Shown here piece after piece: positions 38,084 through 49,789 of a stretch of DNA of 64,000 nt; within the stretch, counting starts at the first letter, position 1; every line of letters starts with the position of its first letter. The notes beneath the pieces are model-generated. The model searched no databases. It saw only the letters and a program-made list of their open reading frames with translations, and had not been told where the DNA came from. The position numbers and the translations under genes were made by a program. Source of the stretch: Diatrype stigma (lineage: Eukaryota > Ascomycota > Sordariomycetes > Xylariales > Diatrypaceae). The DNA lies in NCBI GenBank assembly GCA_022225965.2, contig JAKJXP020000027.1, forward strand, positions 62,001-126,000, read 5' to 3'.

Positions 38084-39418
38084 ATGGGCTCTATACCACC
38101 ATGGTCCTCACAGCCTCGGATGCCATCCCAGTCATGGTCTCCCCCCATCCAGTCCTATCATGGCCAAACCCATTCACAACCAGCATCCAATAGCAGTAGA
38201 GGTGGCACCCACTCGGCACGCGGCTATCTTCCTTCTGGGCGCAACACGCCTAACTATGCCTTGACTTCTTCTAGGCCTAACAGCGCGCAATTGAGTGATC
38301 GTCCTCCATCGATACCCTTACGAGAGCAGACTACTCCTACAATGATGCCTGCATATAGTTTCCAGGACAGGCCCTCACCCAGTCCATTCACTTCTCCGGG
38401 TGGCGCCCAAGCTATCCCAACAACTTCCTCATCACAAGCTTACTATGTACCTCGGTTTAGGTCTCGGCCTCATCCGGTCTGGGAAAGAGTCCAGCAGGTG
38501 AAGGCTAGGGCTGCCGGCACAGCCTTGCCGCGGCCGCCCGATCAGAGACCGGAAGCTCAAGCTGGCATCAGAGACAAAAAGGGGTCACTTCCTCAGGGAC
38601 AGCGCAGCACCTCGAGAAATGAAGGGACCACTACCCTGCATGGTAGCGAATCGATTAAGACCAAAAAGCGAGCAGCTGGAAACCCCACAAAGATTGTGCT
38701 TGTGAATAAAAGGAGTAAAAATGCGGCTGCCTCTCCTTCGACTCAATCCATACCACCAAGGCAGCAACAAGCTCTGGCTGACCCTGCCATGAATGAGCGT
38801 TTGCAAGGTCTCACAACGCCTATAGAGCCTGCTAGCAGCGAGAATCGTGAGGTTCTTGGGCAAACAAGTTCAAACATTTCTTCCTTGAAGTCTGGCCGGA
38901 CCCCCCTGCGTACGGACGATAGCAATCGGATATCCAGCACAGTGGGTCAGCCAAAGGTGAGACCGAGCTCTAATTCTCCAAGGTCCTCTTCAATCGACGA
39001 GCTCTTACATCCAGACTCTCACCGGGGGACCAAGTCTAGTCCTCTGAAGAGCGCCCCAGGAGACGGCCACGGTGCTACGGCAATGCCACCCGGGCCGGAA
39101 CCACTGGTGCCTCATCAGGAGTCCAATGCCCCAACCACCTCGACTGGACCGCCTAAGCCGAAGTCCGACGAAATTAAAGGAATCAAAGCTCAGTTGGTCC
39201 AGGACGCACGGAAGGTTCTGCAGCCCTACCTGAACACCACTGCTGTAGACATAGTCGAAGTGATGGCGGCCATTAGGGATCTCGATGAGATGACAAAGTC
39301 TCGGCTTCCGCCGGAAGAAGCTGCGCGTGTTGACTGGAGATGTGCGTATCGGTTGCTAATGACGGTGGAGAGGGGGGTCTTAACAAACGAAACACTTCGT
39401 AAGTTGCTTCGCAAATAA
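38084..39418 (+). CDS. Unknown 444-residue protein with helical C-terminus
   Basis: One uninterrupted frame from a real ATG encodes 444 residues. I do not recognise the family. Residues 1 to about 370 are Ser/Pro/Gln/Arg-rich and probably disordered, with a basic patch (IKTKKRAAGNPTKIVLVNKR, about 187-206) that could be a nuclear localisation signal. The last 75 residues (from KSDEIKGIKAQLVQDARKVL) look like an ordered bundle of four or five helices, including VDIVEVMAAIRDLDEMTKS and VDWRCAYRLLMTVERG. Codon use resembles neighbouring real genes. It is divergent from RSC9 and convergent with the Ctr86 homologue. A nuclear or chromatin role is a guess from the basic patch and neighbour. Confidence 0.75.
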   Translation: MGSIPPWSSQPRMPSQSWSPPIQSYHGQTHSQPASNSSRGGTHSARGYLPSGRNTPNYALTSSRPNSAQLSDRPPSIPLREQTTPTMMPAYSFQDRPSPSPFTSPGGAQAIPTTSSSQAYYVPRFRSRPHPVWERVQQVKARAAGTALPRPPDQRPEAQAGIRDKKGSLPQGQRSTSRNEGTTTLHGSESIKTKKRAAGNPTKIVLVNKRSKNAAASPSTQSIPPRQQQALADPAMNERLQGLTTPIEPASSENREVLGQTSSNISSLKSGRTPLRTDDSNRISSTVGQPKVRPSSNSPRSSSIDELLHPDSHRGTKSSPLKSAPGDGHGATAMPPGPEPLVPHQESNAPTTSTGPPKPKSDEIKGIKAQLVQDARKVLQPYLNTTAVDIVEVMAAIRDLDEMTKSRLPPEEAARVDWRCAYRLLMTVERGVLTNETLRKLLRK

Positions 39419-40207
39419 ACTGATGATGAATGCTTGATATCACAGATGTATAGTAGGAGTACACTTCTACACCATATGTAAATGGCACATAAACCAAATA
39501 ATTCTTTTGGGGAGAGACGTCATCGCCTACTACTAATGCCTCGGGCAAGATATAGAGAGTGTAATGCTTGAGATTGTGGTCCACCAGGAGGCTTAAACTA
39601 GAGATTATACCACATCAATGTATGTAGGAGTGCCTACCATATGGAATAATCGATCTGTTGATGCGCGAATCGCTTTCCTGAGCGTGAAGTTGAAAAGATG
39701 TCTATTCCCCCCCCCCCTTAATTCTACCTCACCCTATCCGACCATGCCTGCCTAGGTACTAACCTGTTTCTACACAAACACTCCTCCCTCCCAAAGCGAA
39801 GTCTAAATGAATCAACCATTGTGAAGAAAAGCAACAACAGTAAACCAAACACCCCCTTTTTCCCCGAGCGAGCGATACCTACCTTCGTAATCTCATGGGA
39901 GGAACGCCTCTCGAGACAAACAAGTGAGTGGACGGATACCATACTATAACACTATCCCATATAGTCCAATCCGGGGATACAAACGGTGGTGGTTGACGGA
40001 CAGCGTCCGAAGTTTGAGTAGGTGAGGCTCCGGTATTTTTCCTCATCACCGATGGACGGACAATGGCCTGACTAACTAATCGTTCCCCATTCATGCGAAC
40101 CTTCCTACCCCCCTGCCCTTCCAGTTCCCACCCTTTTGCTATCCGTTTATTCATTCCCTTGTTTTATGATCCCTCTCGCACCCGCCCTCCCCATCCCTTT
40201 CATTCAC
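39419..40207. other. Convergent 3' intergenic region
   Basis: This lies between the ends of the 444-residue unknown gene (+) and the Ctr86 homologue (-). It contains a C-run near 39,709 and no supported gene. Confidence 0.6.
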
Positions 40208-43200
40208 TCAAATGAACTCATCCTCCGTCTCCTCGCCATCACCACCATCATCATCACGGTGATGCCCTTCAACACCACCGCCAACACTATCACCATCCTC
40301 GTCATCCTCATCGCTGTACTGCTGGTGCTGGACCTGACGGTGCTGGAACTGATGAGGTCTCAGTCCCAGCCTTTCCGCGGCCTCGTCGGCCGCCGCCGTT
40401 GCCGCTGCCGTTGCCGCCGCCGCAGATACGGCCACTGCTGCTGCTGCGGTGCTTCCACTCCCGGCGCCGGCACCGCCCCGGCCGCCACCCGCGACCGTCA
40501 GCGCCAGCAGGTCGTTGACGAGCTCCTCGCTCCGGCTGCGCTGCTCGCTGACTCGCTGCTTAAGCTGCGCGATGTTGCTGTTGCTGCTGTTGATGCTATG
40601 TATACTCGCTGCGCTGCCGGGCTCATTGTCGTTGTCGTCATCATCGCCATCGTCGCCACCGCCGCCGCCCGCAGGCGCGCTAGCGCTCCGCACTTGCACT
40701 CTGACCTCGCCGTCGGCGGTGCGAATGGTCTGCTGAGTTATCGCTGCGGATCCAGCATCGGCACCAGTACCAGCGCTTGCATTAGCACTGCCGTTTGCAC
40801 CTGCTGGGACGCCGGAGCTACTTCCCCCCGCCGTCGGAGCCTGGCCTTGACCCCGTATTCGCGTCTGCGCTTGTTGTCCCTGCTGCGATGGGCTGTGATA
40901 TTGCTGCTGGTGATGCTGCGCTGCCGCCGTAGTGGGCGGTGGTGGCGGCGGCGGAGGCGGCGGCCGTACGGCGGGGCCCTGGTTGGCTTGGACGAGGTTC
41001 TGGAGGAACGCGCTGGCGTCGGGTGAGCCGTCCATGAGCCACTTCAGGCAGAGCTGGGTACGCTCGCGGCAGAAGCGGTTGTTGTCATCGTAGAGGCAGC
41101 AGTTGAGCAGCGAGACGATGCCATTGTTCTGCACAATCTGCAGCTGCACCGCCGGGTTGCCCGGTGATGACTGCCCCGGCGGTGGCTGCAGCAGCGCCGC
41201 GAGAATTGAGAGCACCTGCCCCTTGATGCCCACCCATGGGAACTCGTGCGGTGGGTCCGACAGCGGCGGTGGCGGCGGCGGTGGCGGCGGCGGAGGTGGT
41301 GCCGCCGCTGCTGCTGCGTGTTGTTGTGTGTGGTGGTGGCTCGAGGATGAGGCGGCTTGCGGCGTCGAGGTCGCCGTCGACGGCGTAGTGGGCCGCTCCG
41401 CGGTAGTGGTAGTGGCGCCGGCAGTAGCGGCAGTAGCGGGACGCCTAGGTCCGCCAGCAAAAGGTAGCTTTTCGACGCCGACGTCGAGGCCGTCAAGGAG
41501 CTTGATGAGCTCGTACACGGTCTCCCAGTCGATAAGGTGTTGGCGCAGGGGGTAGATGTCGGCGATGGTGTAGAGGAAGTCGAGGTACTGCACGAGGCCG
41601 TCCTTCGCGCGCTCCAGGTCCCAGTTATCGACCGGGAAGTCCGCGGGGTCCAGCCTGTTCTTGCGAACTTCGCCCTGAATCTGCATCAGTGCGACGCACT
41701 CTGGCACGATACGGCTCCGGAAGACGCTGTAGAGGAAGTTGAGCATCTTGGCAAGCCGGGCATCCTCGCCGGAGATCACCTTCTCTACATCCTCCTCCTT
41801 CGCATCTGGCGTGGGTTGGTAGTCCTTAGGCGGGTAGAAAGCGGTGCGCGACAAGTACGTAATGAGACGGAGAAGAACGGTTTGCGCTGGAGATATTATG
41901 TCCTTGGGACTCCGCAAGGCGTTCCAGGTGTAAGGTATCAATGAGTTCTCGTGAATGGCTTGAACAATTTGGCTGCTTATCTGGAAAATTAGGGACTGCT
42001 CATCTTTCTCCCAAACAGCGATGAACACGAGCATCTCTCTAAGTAAATTTCGTCCGCACTCTGTAGCAAGGAAGATGCGACACCGCGTCTGCTGCAAGCT
42101 CTCGCCAAACTGAGTCGGCCCAGAACCTGCGGAGTCGAGTATACAGGATTTGATGATCATGTGCAATGCCTCAATCTGCTTAGGGTCGAGAATATTGGGC
42201 ACCTCTGTAAGAAGTCCAGTCATTGGACCTTCACCATATGAGTCATCATCATCGGCATCCTCCTCGTACTCGTCATATTCGGGTGCGTAGTTGGGTGTTG
42301 TCTGAGGCACTTGGCCGTGCCATTCGGGGTTTTGACCGTCACTAGCGATATGTTCAACTGGTTCATGATGATCTTCCGGAAGGTCTGCAGCTGCGTATCG
42401 TTGCATAAGATTCGCCTCGCATTCCTTTATCCGTTCCGGTACATAATCGATTGGATACATGGACAGGTTGTGATTGTTCGGGTTTGGACTACGCGAGGCA
42501 TCCCACCACACGTCGAGCTCATGGGACACTCGACCGTAGGCCCTATTCTGTGTGTATTTATCGGGTTCTTCGGCATTCCAGGTTGACACGACGTTAGCAG
42601 CTTCTTCGTAATCCTCGGGGTCAAACGACCACATGTTCGGCCGCGTGTAGTTCCAACCTAGATTTCTATTTTCGGGTAACCACTTGTTCTTGTGTTGCTC
42701 GTCTTGGGCTTCGAAGTACTCCTTGCAGATGGCGACAGCAGTAGGGCACATTTTGGACTTCCGTTTCAACCAGTCTGAAATCTCGTTCCGAAGGTACATG
42801 CATCTGGGCGACGGATAGTCCAGCACCGGCTCGTACCGGTCGTCCGGTCCCGGGTTGCTGTCGACATCAGGTGACTCGATGAAGACACGAAACCAGAAGG
42901 CCATCTTGTTTCTGTCGTTTTTTGCAATCCAGTTATGAGCTTGCTGCAACGACGTTACCAGTACCTTCTTATCTACATATAGTTAGTTACATGTAATTTG
43001 GATGGCAAGAGCGTGGCTTACAGAGTTCTGTGATCTCGTTCAATTTGACCCGCGAAGCTTCGTCATCTGGCATCTCTCCATCAATGCCCTTACTCGTGAC
43101 ATTCACACAGAGGCAGATGGCTTCATAAACCTCCTGGTCAAAATTGACGGCAGCTGATAGATCTTGCGGCACCTCGGGGTTGGTTGTGACGAGGAGGTTC

Positions 43201-43703
43201 CGAGCAATATGCATAAGCTTATTGAGCATCTGCAATGCCTCCTTTAACGGCGCATAATTCTTAATTATTAGAGCAGTGACCTCCGGGGTGGTGATGTCAA
43301 TGAACTTGGTGGGAACCAAAGGTTCAGACCGGACACCGAGAGACTTCTCGTTGAGATCGCATATGGCGGCACAGACTGCTCGACGTAGCCATATCCATAT
43401 CCGAAGATTTCGTGATAAAATTTCTCTGTTACAGCGGGTTAATCAAGGGTGGACTGTCACGCAGCCTCAATCTCGGAGCTCGGCACACAACGGAACCTAC
43501 CTAACGTCTTTATAAGTGTGAGTCTTATCAAGGGTTTTCGAAACGATGCCCATGACTTTGGAAATGGACTGCGGCCCCATAACCGGGGACTGCATGTAAT
43601 GACCCTCGAGGCAGATCAACGCCGCGCCGAAGATGCGCTCCTCGATGGAATCATCTTTCCACACGTGAACGGGGTCCGTATCTAGGCTCCCGTTCGATGC
43701 CAT
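40208..43703 (-). CDS. Ctr86 / ataxin-10 homologue
   Basis: Three exons (43703-43501, 43425-43022, 42972-40208; introns 75 and 49 nt) encode 1,123 residues. The junctions give KDVR-EILSRNLRIWIWLRRAV and ITEL-YKKVLVTSLQQA. Helical repeats fill the first 750 residues. The ataxin-10 domain lies at about 775-855 (FPWVGIKGQVLSILAALLQ, then NNGIVSLLNCCLYDDNN). Yeast Ctr86 (copper transport protein 86) and human ataxin-10 share this domain; the molecular role is poorly defined. A tract of Pro, Ala, Gln and Gly interrupts and follows the domain, and the last 250 residues are low-complexity with polyPro, polyAla and an acidic end. The frame extends upstream only to a GTG, so ATG 43703 is used. Confidence 0.85.
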
Positions 43704-44450
43704 TGCAGCTGCGTGATCTGCTCCCAGATCGCGAATCACTATTGTGAATACTGGATACTGTGAATGAATAATTGCCTAAGTTGACTTCGGGGTCGGGCAC
43801 TTTGCCCCACCATTCGGAGGTCGAGATATGATATGATGGCGGGGTTCGGTGGTTGTGTCAAGGATGAAAGATATTGAAGTCCTTGCAGGTGCCTGTCCGC
43901 CTATTCAAACCCTGCTGGGATCTGGCGATATGTGAAGGAAAGTGCAGGTTCGGTTTCATTTATCAGGCAGAATGTCTCCCTATCGACGTCATTCACCGGG
44001 GTGTTATTGTACAATCTGGCAGTCACAGACATCAGCAGTGTTCGATGTTGCCGTCGCCAATTCCGTCGGACCTGCTTAAAAATTCAATGTTCAGGCGAGC
44101 AAGTCCCTGTAACTAAGCCCACTAGACTGCCACTATGACGGTGATCAACCTGGGCGCTAGAAGTTCGTAGCTTGCTAGGTCCCTAGGTACATAGTGGTTA
44201 GCACATCTAGTAAGAGCATATGCATGTACGGAATACCTTGAGTTAAGGGGGCCATTTAGATAGAAAGTCTATGTACATATAAAGTCTGAACACTCTTACT
44301 TAACCCCCTTTTGCGGGTCAGCATACGACATTCATGATAATTCATAAAACACTCTCTGCCTTGGCTCAGGCTTTGTGGTTAATGAGAAACCAGAGCTTTT
44401 GGATACGAGCCGTAAGTAATTCACAAGTTCCATCCACCTCTGATATATGT
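43704..44450. other. Ctr86 upstream / Clr5-ankyrin downstream region
   Basis: This contains the promoter of the Ctr86 homologue and the 3' end of the next gene on the same strand. A CCCTAGGTACAT motif is present near 44,181. No gene is recognised. Confidence 0.55.
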
Positions 44451-47400
44451 TCACATCCATGTCCCAACATCGCACCCCAAGAAACCATACCATTGATTAC
44501 ACGGTTGCCCTCTAGGACCAGCCTCCCGGCTCGGTTGCGGAAAGTCCAACGCTCTGTCCTCGCTGTAGCTATAAACTGAGATGGCTGGTGCTCCAACCCT
44601 CATCCCACGCGATGAGATACTTTCCAAAGATCTAAGAAGCCCCAGAAGCTTCAACAAGATAGCGAAGCGTTCTAGAGTCTCGAAGCCCCTTACGACATGC
44701 AGTTTTGGAAGTGATTGTAGTCCTGTACACCATGTTAATTCCTCAGCTTCGTCGGCGCTTTCTAGTCGGACATTGGGAAGCATACCGTGGATAAAGACAA
44801 AGACTATGGAGAATATAACTCCCCGAATCAGGTCCTTTGCGACGACGCCAGTTACGTCGAAGAAATAAACCGCTGCAGATTTGTCCTGCTTCGGATAAAG
44901 CCACGCCGTGGCCTGTAGGATCTCTTCTCGGTCCATCTTAGGCTGACATGCTACCGTTCGCGCACCTTCGGACCTCTGTAGCGGGGGAGGTAGCCCCCCT
45001 GCTTTCGAAGCCAATTCGCAGGGCGACGGGATACCGATCGGAATGGAGTGCGAAACAGGCATGGCTGGTTCGCGGCGATGCTGACGCCATCTCTCGAAAC
45101 TCTCCTGGAAGTTGTTGGGAGAGAAGCTATCGAGATCGAGCGGCCCCCGCGCCCCTTCTATGAGCCTAGAGATAATCCCCTTAAACCGCCCCAGGGTTTC
45201 CGCATCATCGTAATCGAGGTCTAGGAAGTACTTTTGTGAGAGGTTGACGCCCCATAGCGAGAGGACAGCTTCGCGATATTGAGCAAGATCCCCATCTTCG
45301 GTGAATATCATCTGCCACCGCGGGAGATCGCTGTCGAACTTGTCAATCAGATATATGTCGCCAGCATCGCCTGCCGAGGTTTCGGTCACAGCCCGCGACA
45401 CGGTGAGGAACGCCAGGGTTTCGAGAAGCCGATCAGGGCCTTCCGGAGCAGTCCCGCCACAGATCTGATCCATCACCCGAATGCCGGAAGACCATGCTTG
45501 GCGGTAGTTCTGGTAATGAGTTTTGAACTCCTTTAGTTGATTAGACCGAGAGGACTGGCACATGTTAACAACCTTGTAGTAATGCCGGATGAAACTTGTT
45601 CGAACATTCGTCTGGGATGCCGGGGTGCTTCCGTAGACGGTTTTCACCAACAGATTTGCAGTCTTCTGCTGACCGGACCGAGATAGAAAGAGTGATGCCA
45701 GGTGGACATCTGCACCTTGATCTAATAAGAGTCTAACCTTGTGAGACTGGCTGCAACTCGCTGCGACACTCAGGGGAGTCCCTTCGAAAGATAGGGCATT
45801 CACACCTGCCCCATTCTTTATGACTTGTGCGAGGTTTGCCTGTGTTCCCTTTCTTACCGAATCAAGTAGGGTCTGATAGGCCGCGGAGGTCCGAGAATCG
45901 GTCTTATCAATCATAATTGCCTGCTTCAGGCCAGAAGAATAGGATGTGTCCCAGAACAAGAGAAGCTTGAAGGCTTCTGTCATCTTGAGACGTGCGGCCT
46001 CAGCCAATGGAGTGAGTGCGTATCGTGACGAATCCGTCTGCCTTATTGAGACTTCATTGATGTCCGCGCCGAGTTCAAGGAGGCGATACATAATGGACGT
46101 ATTGCCGGCTTGCGTGGCAGCAAATAGCGCTGTGTATTCCAACCTTTCCGTGTAGGTTTCAACAAGAGCTTTACCATTTATATCTGCTCCCTTCATAACG
46201 AGCTGGTGAGCGATCTCGGGGCTGTTGGCTTTGACAGCGGCAATGAGCGGCGAGCAGTCCTTTCCTTCAATCTGGACCCGGCAGTCTGGTAATGCCCCCT
46301 TCCCCAGAAGGGAATTGACAACATCTAAAGCACCGCTTGCGCATGCAGCAAGAAGTCGGTTATTCAACTCATTCTGCCTCTGGTCTTCAATGCGGGTCGC
46401 CGACTGACAGAAACTTTCGGCCGTAAAAGTGTTGCTGAGTTCCTCACCGAAAATCAATGGCAGATCTGGCGGCCGTGAAACGACAGGAAGAAATTGAGGA
46501 CATTCTTCTGGAAGCCTGTCATAAAAGCCATTAAAGATGTAATGACCTGGGAGTTGATTCGACAAAGTAGCAATGTTTGACCGAGAGTCAGGCATATGAT
46601 TCTGCTCTGGATTGGTGTTATAGCTTTCTGGTATAGATCCCCACGAACCGTTGGCGCTTGCCTGCTGGTGATCGAAAGTGTTGCATTGCTGTGTTGCGTC
46701 AAGTTCGTAAATGTACCTGGTATCAGCAACATCAGATACGTCGGAGCTGGAGTCAAACATTCCTATAGGAATCATTGTTGTTTTGTATGGTGTGTTGTTT
46801 TCAGGAAGCGCGTCGGCTGCTTTGAAGGCATCGTCTAGACTTCGTATTCCACGTATGAGTCGTTGATTAAGGAACCTATCCAGCAAAGAAGGGTCTAAGC
46901 AATCTGAATCCATCAGGTCCTCGAGTCCAATCCGTTCCCAGAACACAAAGTCTTCCAGAAACCCATCTACGAGTAGTCTCATGTCGCACTTGTCATCTTC
47001 CGACAGTAGGATTGAAGGATTAGGATGATCGAGGAAACTTCTCAGCTTTCGGTAGTGTCGAAGCAAGATCTTTCCGTCCAACCTGATTGCGCCAAGCATT
47101 GATGGTTGTTCTATGGCAAGGGAGAAGTCTGCATCGTCAATGATTCGTTGTAGATTGGCTACCAGCTTAGGTTCCAGAGGTTCGATAACGATGGATTCTT
47201 TATAACAACAGACACGAAAAACATGACTGCGCCGGTGTTTGAATTCATCCCCGCCCACTGAATGTGAATGGAAAGCTGTAGGGAGGCAGTTTCGGGGACA
47301 GAAGTATTTGCAGGGACACCCTGCCTGACAGTCCCGATCGACGAGTGTGTGATAGTCGTAAGATCCCCATGAGTCAGCGTAGTATGTCTTCAGTACACCA

Positions 47401-48202
47401 TCAACCCTGTAATCATTGAGTCTACTGTAGCAGCTATGCATCAAAGTACCAAGAGGCTTGTACGTACCAATCAGCCACCTCAATCCTGAACCTCCTGCTC
47501 CCTTTTCGGACAAACCTGCAAGGGTGGTCGACGAGTGTCTCCACGAAGCGTAGCTCTGTGTTTTCAAGTTCCACTGGCGGACTCCATGTACTTTTGCTAA
47601 GTTCAGGCGTTATAGGGGCACTACTGGAAGCTTCATGCAACGCTTTTCTTCGCTTGAAGTATCGACCGATGCGATCCGTACCGATGAGCTTTCGAACATT
47701 GCCCGCAACGGAACTTTTGTTCACAACTCTGTTCACTCGATTCTGGGTCAAATTCTTTTCGAAGCCCCATTTCTTGAATTGTTTCTTGTACATATTAGTG
47801 CTTGTTTGATTGTCAGCGAAAAAGCGAAGTTGGGAGATGGTGAGGAGATGTGACTCACGTTGCATGAAAGTGGTAAGGGGGCTTTGACATGATGTCCATG
47901 ACAGTAGGAAGAGTGTAATCATTCCCGAGGTAAAATGCTTTTATGGTGTCTTTTACTGCTTCCCATTGGGTTGCAGTATGTTGGCTTCTGCGGGAATTGA
48001 TCCTTCGAGCTAGGCCACGATAGCCGTCCATTGTTGTCGACGTTGACGGAGTCGAGGAGTATACCTCAGTTTCGGGAGATAATAGCACTTCCATCCCTTC
48101 ATCAACCACAAGCTCTTTGCACGTATCCGTATAACCAAGGTTCTCTGAGTCACTACTCAGGTCGTAGAGCATTGCCATATGCGATTCGTAGGAGGCCTCC
48201 AT
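44451..48202 (-). CDS. Clr5-domain ankyrin-repeat protein
   Basis: Three exons (48202-47859, 47800-47468, 47406-44451; introns 58 and 61 nt) encode 1,210 residues. The Clr5 domain is at about 78-132 (QWEAVKDTIKAFYLG, joined across intron 1 to NMYKKQFKKWGFEKN). A Cys-rich patch follows near 240-275 (DRDCQAGCPCKYFCPRNC). Ankyrin repeats run from about 585 to 815 (RLLAACASGALDVVNSLLGK, then a LLELGADINE unit). After an uncharacterised helical region, a hydrophobic segment near residue 1,090 (GVIFSIVFVFIHGML) could be membrane-spanning. Clr5 domains head many fungal ankyrin proteins of unknown role; the name comes from a fission-yeast silencing factor. Function here is open. Low GC3 compared with the MTAP and aldolase genes suggests an accessory gene. 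Confidence 0.85.
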
Positions 48203-48898
48203 GATACAAGGTTCGACTCAGGCTGTTTGAAACATTGAATAATGTGTCCTAAGTTGTGTAACTCATCATAGTGATAGATCAAAGGGAGATATTTTATTGG
48301 GTTGCCATGACGAGCGCGAGCCTAATGGTATCACCTTTGAGGGGGTGGTAAGAAATATATGGTGAACAGGTGGCTGAAAAGGGTAGACGTAGACCAGGCA
48401 CTTGGGCACCTTCTGAGGCAGCCTCATCTGATCATGTTAGGTGCTGTGTGGCTGGTACATCGAAATGAGTTGATGGAGAAGATCCTCGGATTGGAACTTT
48501 GTGCTTCAGCCCTATAGCTACCTAGGTATACCTGGGCTAGGTTTGGCCGAATCACCCAATGAAACAACGTGCCTTAGTAGCCGTTGATATTATAATCATT
48601 GAATAAAGGTGCCAGAGGCGGGAGAACATTGTGGAGGAGCAAGTTCGCAAACTTTTGGGAAGGCCCCATTTCGATATGATGAGCCATGATCTTTACAAAC
48701 CAGAATAGACGAAAGTCACTATAAACTCGCAAGTATATAATAGCGGTTAAATCATCTCCTAGATATGGAGAGCTGTCACCTACAAGATTCGCCATAGAAA
48801 ATCACAGGGTCAACAACAGATTTCCCATCAAGATCTAGATATCTATTTTCGAGTCAATCCTTCATCCTTGTCGAGTGAACCGTAGGCCTGTTTTAATT
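48203..48898. other. Divergent intergenic region with possible small ORF
   Basis: This lies between the Clr5-ankyrin gene (-) and a small predicted gene (+). An ATG-started 73-codon frame at 48,574-48,795 (-) encodes a hydrophobic, aromatic-rich peptide (ending PPLAPLFNDYNINGY), but no family or splice context supports it. A CTACCTAGGTATACC motif sits near 48,521. Confidence 0.4.
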
Positions 48899-49319
48899 AT
48901 GTCGAGTCAAGGAAACCAACAGCAGACCAGCGAGAAGGTTCGTAATTCCCCTAAAACAATACTCGAACACATGTACGCATCACAAAAGCTAACAATGAGG
49001 TTTCCAATACCATACAACTATGACTAAGTCCACTTCAAGAATGGGTAGAGATACACAGACCTACTATCCCGTCCAGCGAGATTGGGCCCAGTCGAAAACC
49101 GACGGAAAAAGTACATCCGCTACTCCAGCTACGCAGCTACAATCCGACAGTATCATGGGCAGATGGATGCAGCAGCAGCCTTCTGATGAGCCATACAACA
49201 ACTTGGCAGCTGTAGTCGTAACATCAGGGAATACGCAATCACCGAGTGCGAGATCATCGATTGGTCGCAATGCTGGATACGGAGATAGTCTCAAGGTGGA
49301 ATATGGAGGAAGTACGTAA
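48899..49319 (+). CDS. Small unknown protein, predicted two exons
   Basis: An ATG at 48,899 opens a 43-nt exon (MSSQGNQQQTSEKV). Splicing at GTAATT (48,942) to an AG at 48,998-48,999, with CTAAC just upstream as branch site, joins in frame to a 320-nt exon, giving 120 residues. The product is polar and probably disordered (Ser, Thr, Gln, Gly), with RDTQTYYPVQRDWAQSK and SIMGRWMQQQPSDEPY the most protein-like parts. No family is recognised. The stop codon is contained in GTACGTAAG, a strong donor, so a further exon may exist (AG acceptors near 49,372 and 49,403) and the C-terminus is unsure. Confidence 0.35.
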
Positions 49320-49789
49320 GAATGTTGGAAGTCTCCGGAGGCCGCGGTTTTGGCGGACGTGAGAGTCTCAGCCAATCGTAGGTATCTTATCCACAACTTA
49401 GGGATTGGGAGTAACAAAATCTCCATACGGTGATATGAAGTCAAGATGGACCAGGGACCGGTCTAGGAGATGATGTTTCCATTCATATGAGGCTAAGTAG
49501 GCCACCAAAACCTAGGTAGACATCAAGGGCAACTCAGTGGAATACACTCATTTGCCCCTGGACATCGGATCTGACAGGAAAACATGTCTTCGAACTTCTG
49601 AATCCCACGTAGAATCAAGGTTATAATAAAGACAAAACGATGATCTTCAGCTTTCGTGTTGTGTTAAAGGAATAACCAGAAAGTGGACTTCGCAGTGCCA
49701 TAGAGCAGTTGACAAGCAGGGAAAGGAAGCACTAGGGCAATATCAATAAAAATTGGGAACCCGTCTCAACCACCCAATGCGCCTCTTCA
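49320..49789. other. Convergent 3' intergenic region
   Basis: This lies between the small predicted gene and the 3' end of the FAD oxidase. It may contain a missed last exon of the small gene. Nothing else is supported. Confidence 0.5.

Noticed and set aside
40136..41026. 296-codon plus-strand frame antisense to the Ctr86 homologue
   Set aside because: Repetitive shadow of the low-complexity tail. The minus frame is continuous with the ataxin-10 domain.
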